A DNA stretch of 64,000 nucleotides from Chelativorans sp. J32 (lineage in GTDB: Bacteria > Pseudomonadota > Alphaproteobacteria > Rhizobiales > Rhizobiaceae), in the NCBI RefSeq assembly GCF_000518985.1, contig NZ_JAEQ01000013.1:1-64000 (forward strand). The letters run 5' to 3'. This document shows, one piece after another, positions 61,453 to 64,000 of this stretch. The notes under the pieces are model-generated. The model was not told where the DNA came from. It was given only the letters and a program-made list of their open reading frames with translations, and ran no database searches. Position 1 is the first letter of the stretch, and every line of letters begins with the position of its first letter. The position numbers and the translations under genes were made by a program.

Positions 61453-61482
61453 GCGCGGTCGGGTTTCCGGCCGCGCTTTTTT
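61453..61482 (+). terminator. Rho-independent terminator of groESL
   Basis: GCGCGGTCGG and CCGGCCGCGC form a 10-base stem (one T-G) with loop GTTT, followed by six T residues. Confidence 0.88.
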
Positions 61483-61535
61483 AACGAAAGATCGTGAGCG
61501 GAATTGATGGAGGCAATGGCGGTCGCTGGCGGGTT

Positions 61536-61901
61536 TTAGGCCGCGAGCGCCCTTACAACCCGGTCGCGGATCTCCGCTAGCGTAAAGGGCTTGTTGACGA
61601 CGCCCAGAACCGTGCCGTCCATTTCCACGGCGCGTTCGCGCTGGTCGGCGAAGCCGGTCATGAGCAGAAGCCGCAGGCCCGGGAATGTCCTTACGGCCGT
61701 GCGTGCCATCTCGATGCCGTCCATCGCAGGCATCCGGATGTCGGACAGCACGAGGTCGAAGGCACCGTCGGCCTTCTCCAATTTGTCTAGCGCATCGACG
61801 CCATCTTCCGCCATCTCGACCATATGGCCAGCGGCGGCGAGGGCGCGTGCAGTAAAAGTTCGGACCGAATGGTCGTCGTCAACGATCAGAAGTTTTGCCA
61901 T
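61536..61901 (-). CDS. cpdR: CpdR-like single-domain response regulator
   Basis: A 121-residue receiver-only protein. It has LLIVDDDHSVRTFTARALAAAGH, the phospho-acceptor Asp in LVLSDIRMPAMDGIEMA and NKPFTLAEI. Size, DIRMPAMDGIE sequence and location beside hpt match CpdR, which controls ClpXP delivery of cell-cycle proteins. It ends with RALAA. Annotation as CpdR is by similarity and context. Confidence 0.75.
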   Translation of the reverse strand: MAKLLIVDDDHSVRTFTARALAAAGHMVEMAEDGVDALDKLEKADGAFDLVLSDIRMPAMDGIEMARTAVRTFPGLRLLLMTGFADQRERAVEMDGTVLGVVNKPFTLAEIRDRVVRALAA

Positions 61902-61959
61902 GTAGAGATTTTGGCCAGCAATTGTTGACGTTCGCTGAACGCGAGCCGATTTCCCAATG

Positions 61960-62502
61960 TCAGCCGTCGCCCTTTACCACGCCGACGAAAGGCAGCTCGC
62001 GGAAGGCGTGGGCGACATCCATCCCATAGCCGACCACGAAATAGTCGGGGCATTCGAAGCCCACGAAATCCGCCTCCAGGCTCGCCTGCCGGCGTGAACG
62101 CTTGTCGAGGAGGACCGCGATAGAGACCGAACGTGCACCACGCGAAAGCATGAGCTCGCGCGTGAATTTCAGCGTCTTTCCCGATTCCAGAATATCGTCG
62201 ATCAGCAGGATGTCGCGCCCCTGCACGTCGTTGTCGATATCCCGCAGCACTTTGATCTCGCCGCTCGTCTTGCCGGCGCCATAGCTGGAGATCATGATGA
62301 ACTCGACTTCGGGCGAGATACCGGCGTCATGCATTGCGCGGATGAGGTCGGCCGCGAAGATGAAGGAACCCTTGAGCACGGAGACCACAAGCAGATCGTT
62401 GTAGTCGCGCCCTGCTATTTCCTTTGCGAGCTCCAGATTCCGCTGCGCGATCGTGGAAGCGGAATAGAGGACTTCGATTTCCTTGCCGCGCACGACAGGC
62501 AT
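61960..62502 (-). CDS. hpt: Hypoxanthine phosphoribosyltransferase
   Basis: A 180-residue purine salvage enzyme. The PRPP-binding motif is DILLIDDILESGKTL (family form VLLVDDILDTGxT). Other blocks are LVVSVLKGSFIFAADLIR and FIMISSYGAGKTSGEIK; the C-terminus has PDYFVVGYGMDVAHAFRELPFVGV. It makes IMP and GMP from hypoxanthine and guanine. ATG 62502 has AAGGAG 10 bases upstream; ATG 62511 is too close to it. Confidence 0.94.
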   Translation of the reverse strand: MPVVRGKEIEVLYSASTIAQRNLELAKEIAGRDYNDLLVVSVLKGSFIFAADLIRAMHDAGISPEVEFIMISSYGAGKTSGEIKVLRDIDNDVQGRDILLIDDILESGKTLKFTRELMLSRGARSVSIAVLLDKRSRRQASLEADFVGFECPDYFVVGYGMDVAHAFRELPFVGVVKGDG

Positions 62503-62685
62503 TGGACACATGCTCCTTGAACAAAACCGATACACGTTCTTTTCCCTTAACCGCGGCTGGCCGGCGGTAGAAGGAGAAGCGCTTTCCAAGGCTGGTTGCA
62601 AAGGGCTTCTCCCCAGGAAATAGTACGCTGTTCCGCAATTGTCGCTGAAAAAAGGACCGTGATGCCGCGTGCACCCTGTGCGCTT
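62503..62685. other. Intergenic region upstream of hpt
   Basis: About 180 bases with no gene. It should contain the hpt promoter. Confidence 0.35.
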
Positions 62686-62997
62686 CTAACGGGTCTGCGG
62701 TTTTGCCCTGAACGCACGGATGCCAAGGGCGCGGGACATGGCAGCCGCGAGAAGCCACGAGGCCAGGAGGCTTCTCCCGCCTCGGCGCAGGATATCGAGG
62801 CCTGAGTACCCTAGGTCAGACGCAGTTGCGGACGATGCGAAGGATGCCCTTGGAAGGCATTCTGGAAGCAGGGTCTCGTATTCGGCGTCGATGACGTCTT
62901 CCTCTTTGACGTCCACGCCGTTTCGGGGCGCAGCTGTGGCTATGATAAGCTCTCCCGCTTCCGGACCCACTACTCTTCTCCGCGTTTCCGCTGACAT
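62686..62997 (-). CDS. Hypothetical protein divergent to ftsE
   Basis: A 103-residue frame. It starts MSAETRRRVVGPEAGELIIA, has an acidic EEDVIDAEYETLLPE stretch, and a basic hydrophobic C-terminus (SLLASWLLAAAMSRALGIRAF). The ribosome binding site is close to the ATG and weak. In related genomes a zinc-ribbon gene is often divergent to ftsE, but no zinc ribbon is visible here. It may be a real but unnamed gene. Confidence 0.4.
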   Translation of the reverse strand: MSAETRRRVVGPEAGELIIATAAPRNGVDVKEEDVIDAEYETLLPECLPRASFASSATASDLGYSGLDILRRGGRSLLASWLLAAAMSRALGIRAFRAKPQTR

Positions 62998-63161
62998 TTC
63001 CTTCGTGTAGCCGTTAATGGTTAATGTTCCGCAATTTGGCGGTTTTCACCCGTCTATTAATCGGGCATTAACCATAACCGCCAAAGGTAGGTCCGTGTCT
63101 CGGGCCGCCATCTTCGCAACCGCGGCTGGTTATCCGCTCCGAAAAGCGCAGGTCTGTTCAC

Positions 63162-63821
63162 GTGATACGCTTCGAGAATGTCGGCCTCAGATATGGCATG
63201 GGCACCGAGGTGCTCCGCGACGTTTCCTTTTTTCTGCAGGAGCGTTCGTTCCAGTTCCTGAGCGGTCCCTCCGGCACTGGAAAGACGACCTTGCTGCGGC
63301 TGCTCTTCCTGTCGCTGAAGCCCACCCGCGGCCTCATCACGATTTTTGGCAAGGATCGGTCGCGGATCACGCGCGAGGAATTGCCGCTCATCCGCCGGCG
63401 GATTGGCATCGTCTTCCAGGATTTCCGGCTGCTTGACCATCTTACCACCTATGAGAACGTGGCGCTGCCGCTGCGGGTCCGTGGGCGCGAGGAGGCAAGC
63501 TATCGCAGCGACGTGGTCGAACTCCTGAAATGGGTCGGCCTTGGTGACCGCATGCATGTCTTTCCGCCCGTTCTTTCGGGCGGTGAAAAACAGCGCGCGG
63601 CCATCGCGCGGGCGCTCATCGAGCAGCCGCAAATCCTGCTCGCTGACGAGCCCACGGGCAATGTGGATCCGCAACTTGCCCGCCGTCTGCTGCGCCTTCT
63701 GATCGAGCTGAACCGGCTCGGCACCGCGGTCGTCATCGCCACGCACGACATAGGGCTTATGGAGCAGGTCGACGCGCGGCGAATGATCCTCTCTGGCGGA
63801 AGGCTCGAGATCTATGATTAG
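63162..63821 (+). CDS. ftsE: Cell division ATP-binding protein FtsE
   Basis: A 219-residue ATPase. It starts at GTG 63162 (MIRFENVGLRYG). Walker A is GPSGTGKTT, the signature LSGGEKQRAAIARA, Walker B ILLADEPTGNVDP, with an ATHDIGLM H-loop. This short, FtsE-length protein with FQDFRLLDHLTTYENVALPL is typical. With FtsX it controls septal peptidoglycan hydrolases. Its stop overlaps ftsX. Confidence 0.94.
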   Translation: MIRFENVGLRYGMGTEVLRDVSFFLQERSFQFLSGPSGTGKTTLLRLLFLSLKPTRGLITIFGKDRSRITREELPLIRRRIGIVFQDFRLLDHLTTYENVALPLRVRGREEASYRSDVVELLKWVGLGDRMHVFPPVLSGGEKQRAAIARALIEQPQILLADEPTGNVDPQLARRLLRLLIELNRLGTAVVIATHDIGLMEQVDARRMILSGGRLEIYD

Positions 63822-64000
63822 ATCCGATGCGGCGAGGGAGCAGGCGACCCGGCTGGCCGATAAAGTCGGCGCCCTGAAGCGGGAGGCCGCCATGCGCAAG
63901 GCGCGCAGGCAAAATCCTATCGTGCCGCCGGACAATGTCGCCGGGCGGGCGATGGTGCTCGTCATCGCCATCATGACCTTTCTTTCCTGTCTTACCCTTG
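63814..64000 (+). CDS. ftsX: Cell division protein FtsX, N-terminal part (cut by window edge)
   Basis: The frame opens at ATG 63814, overlapping the end of ftsE by 8 bases, and is open to the window end. About 62 residues are visible: a polar start with charged helices (AREQATRLADKVGALKREAA), then the first membrane segment (GRAMVLVIAIMTFLSCLTL). Position right after ftsE and the layout identify FtsX. Confidence 0.85.
   Translation, partial: MIRSDAAREQATRLADKVGALKREAAMRKARRQNPIVPPDNVAGRAMVLVIAIMTFLSCLTL

Overview
The window looks like a chromosomal segment of an alphaproteobacterium of the Hyphomicrobiales (Rhizobiales), most likely the Mesorhizobium/Chelativorans branch of the Phyllobacteriaceae. 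The evidence is the high-GC coding style, the PhyR-NepR-EcfG general stress module, the alphaproteobacterial long forms of PstC and PstA, BA14K-family, DUF982, DUF3072, TIGR02302 and RluD/DUF6476-type genes, and the cpdR-like/hpt/ftsE/ftsX neighbourhood. The species assignment is inference; no rRNA is present.

Layout. 1-475: end of an IS630-type transposase. 545-3094: rpoH, rluD and a small membrane protein. 3390-6387: a repetitive lipoprotein, tRNA-Glu(CTC), an HpcH/HpaI aldolase and two DUF1801 genes, one frameshifted. 6411-13366: a pentitol (ribitol-like) uptake and catabolism cluster (LacI regulator, xylose/ribose-type ABC importer, SDR dehydrogenase, FGGY kinase). 13501-17881: small envelope and stress proteins. 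18081-27564: an RraA-like gene, then a long minus-strand operon for peptide-like or acylated amino-acid substrates (GntR regulator, Dpp-type importer, AstE/AspA-type deacylase, amidohydrolase). 27785-30771: an aldo/keto reductase and many small proteins. 30861-33962: an ABC-2 exporter with a NEW3-domain surface protein. 34280-40657: pstSCAB-phoU-phoB with a Pho box but no phoR. 40636-45440: a ROK regulator and the divergent xylFHG importer. 45443-53235: general stress response region with phyR, nepR-ecfG and many small membrane proteins. 53417-55271: a glyoxalase/hydrolase/acetyltransferase operon resembling quinone detoxification. 55313-56359: an M91 (NleD-like) metallopeptidase. 56532-59129: TIGR02302. 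59278-61482: CIRCE-groESL. 61536-64000: cpdR-like, hpt, ftsE and the start of ftsX.

Two cross-cutting patterns stand out. First, GGAAC-N16/17-(C)GTT sites of the EcfG type occur upstream of phyR, nepR-ecfG and several small stress-gene operons scattered over about 37 kb, so much of the unexplained small-protein content may be one EcfG regulon. Second, all four ABC substrate-binding protein genes are followed, in the short gap before the next transporter gene, by a strong GC-rich stem-loop, probably a device for making more binding protein than membrane components. Six very short membrane or exported proteins (24-56 residues), mostly with good ribosome binding sites, were read directly from the DNA.
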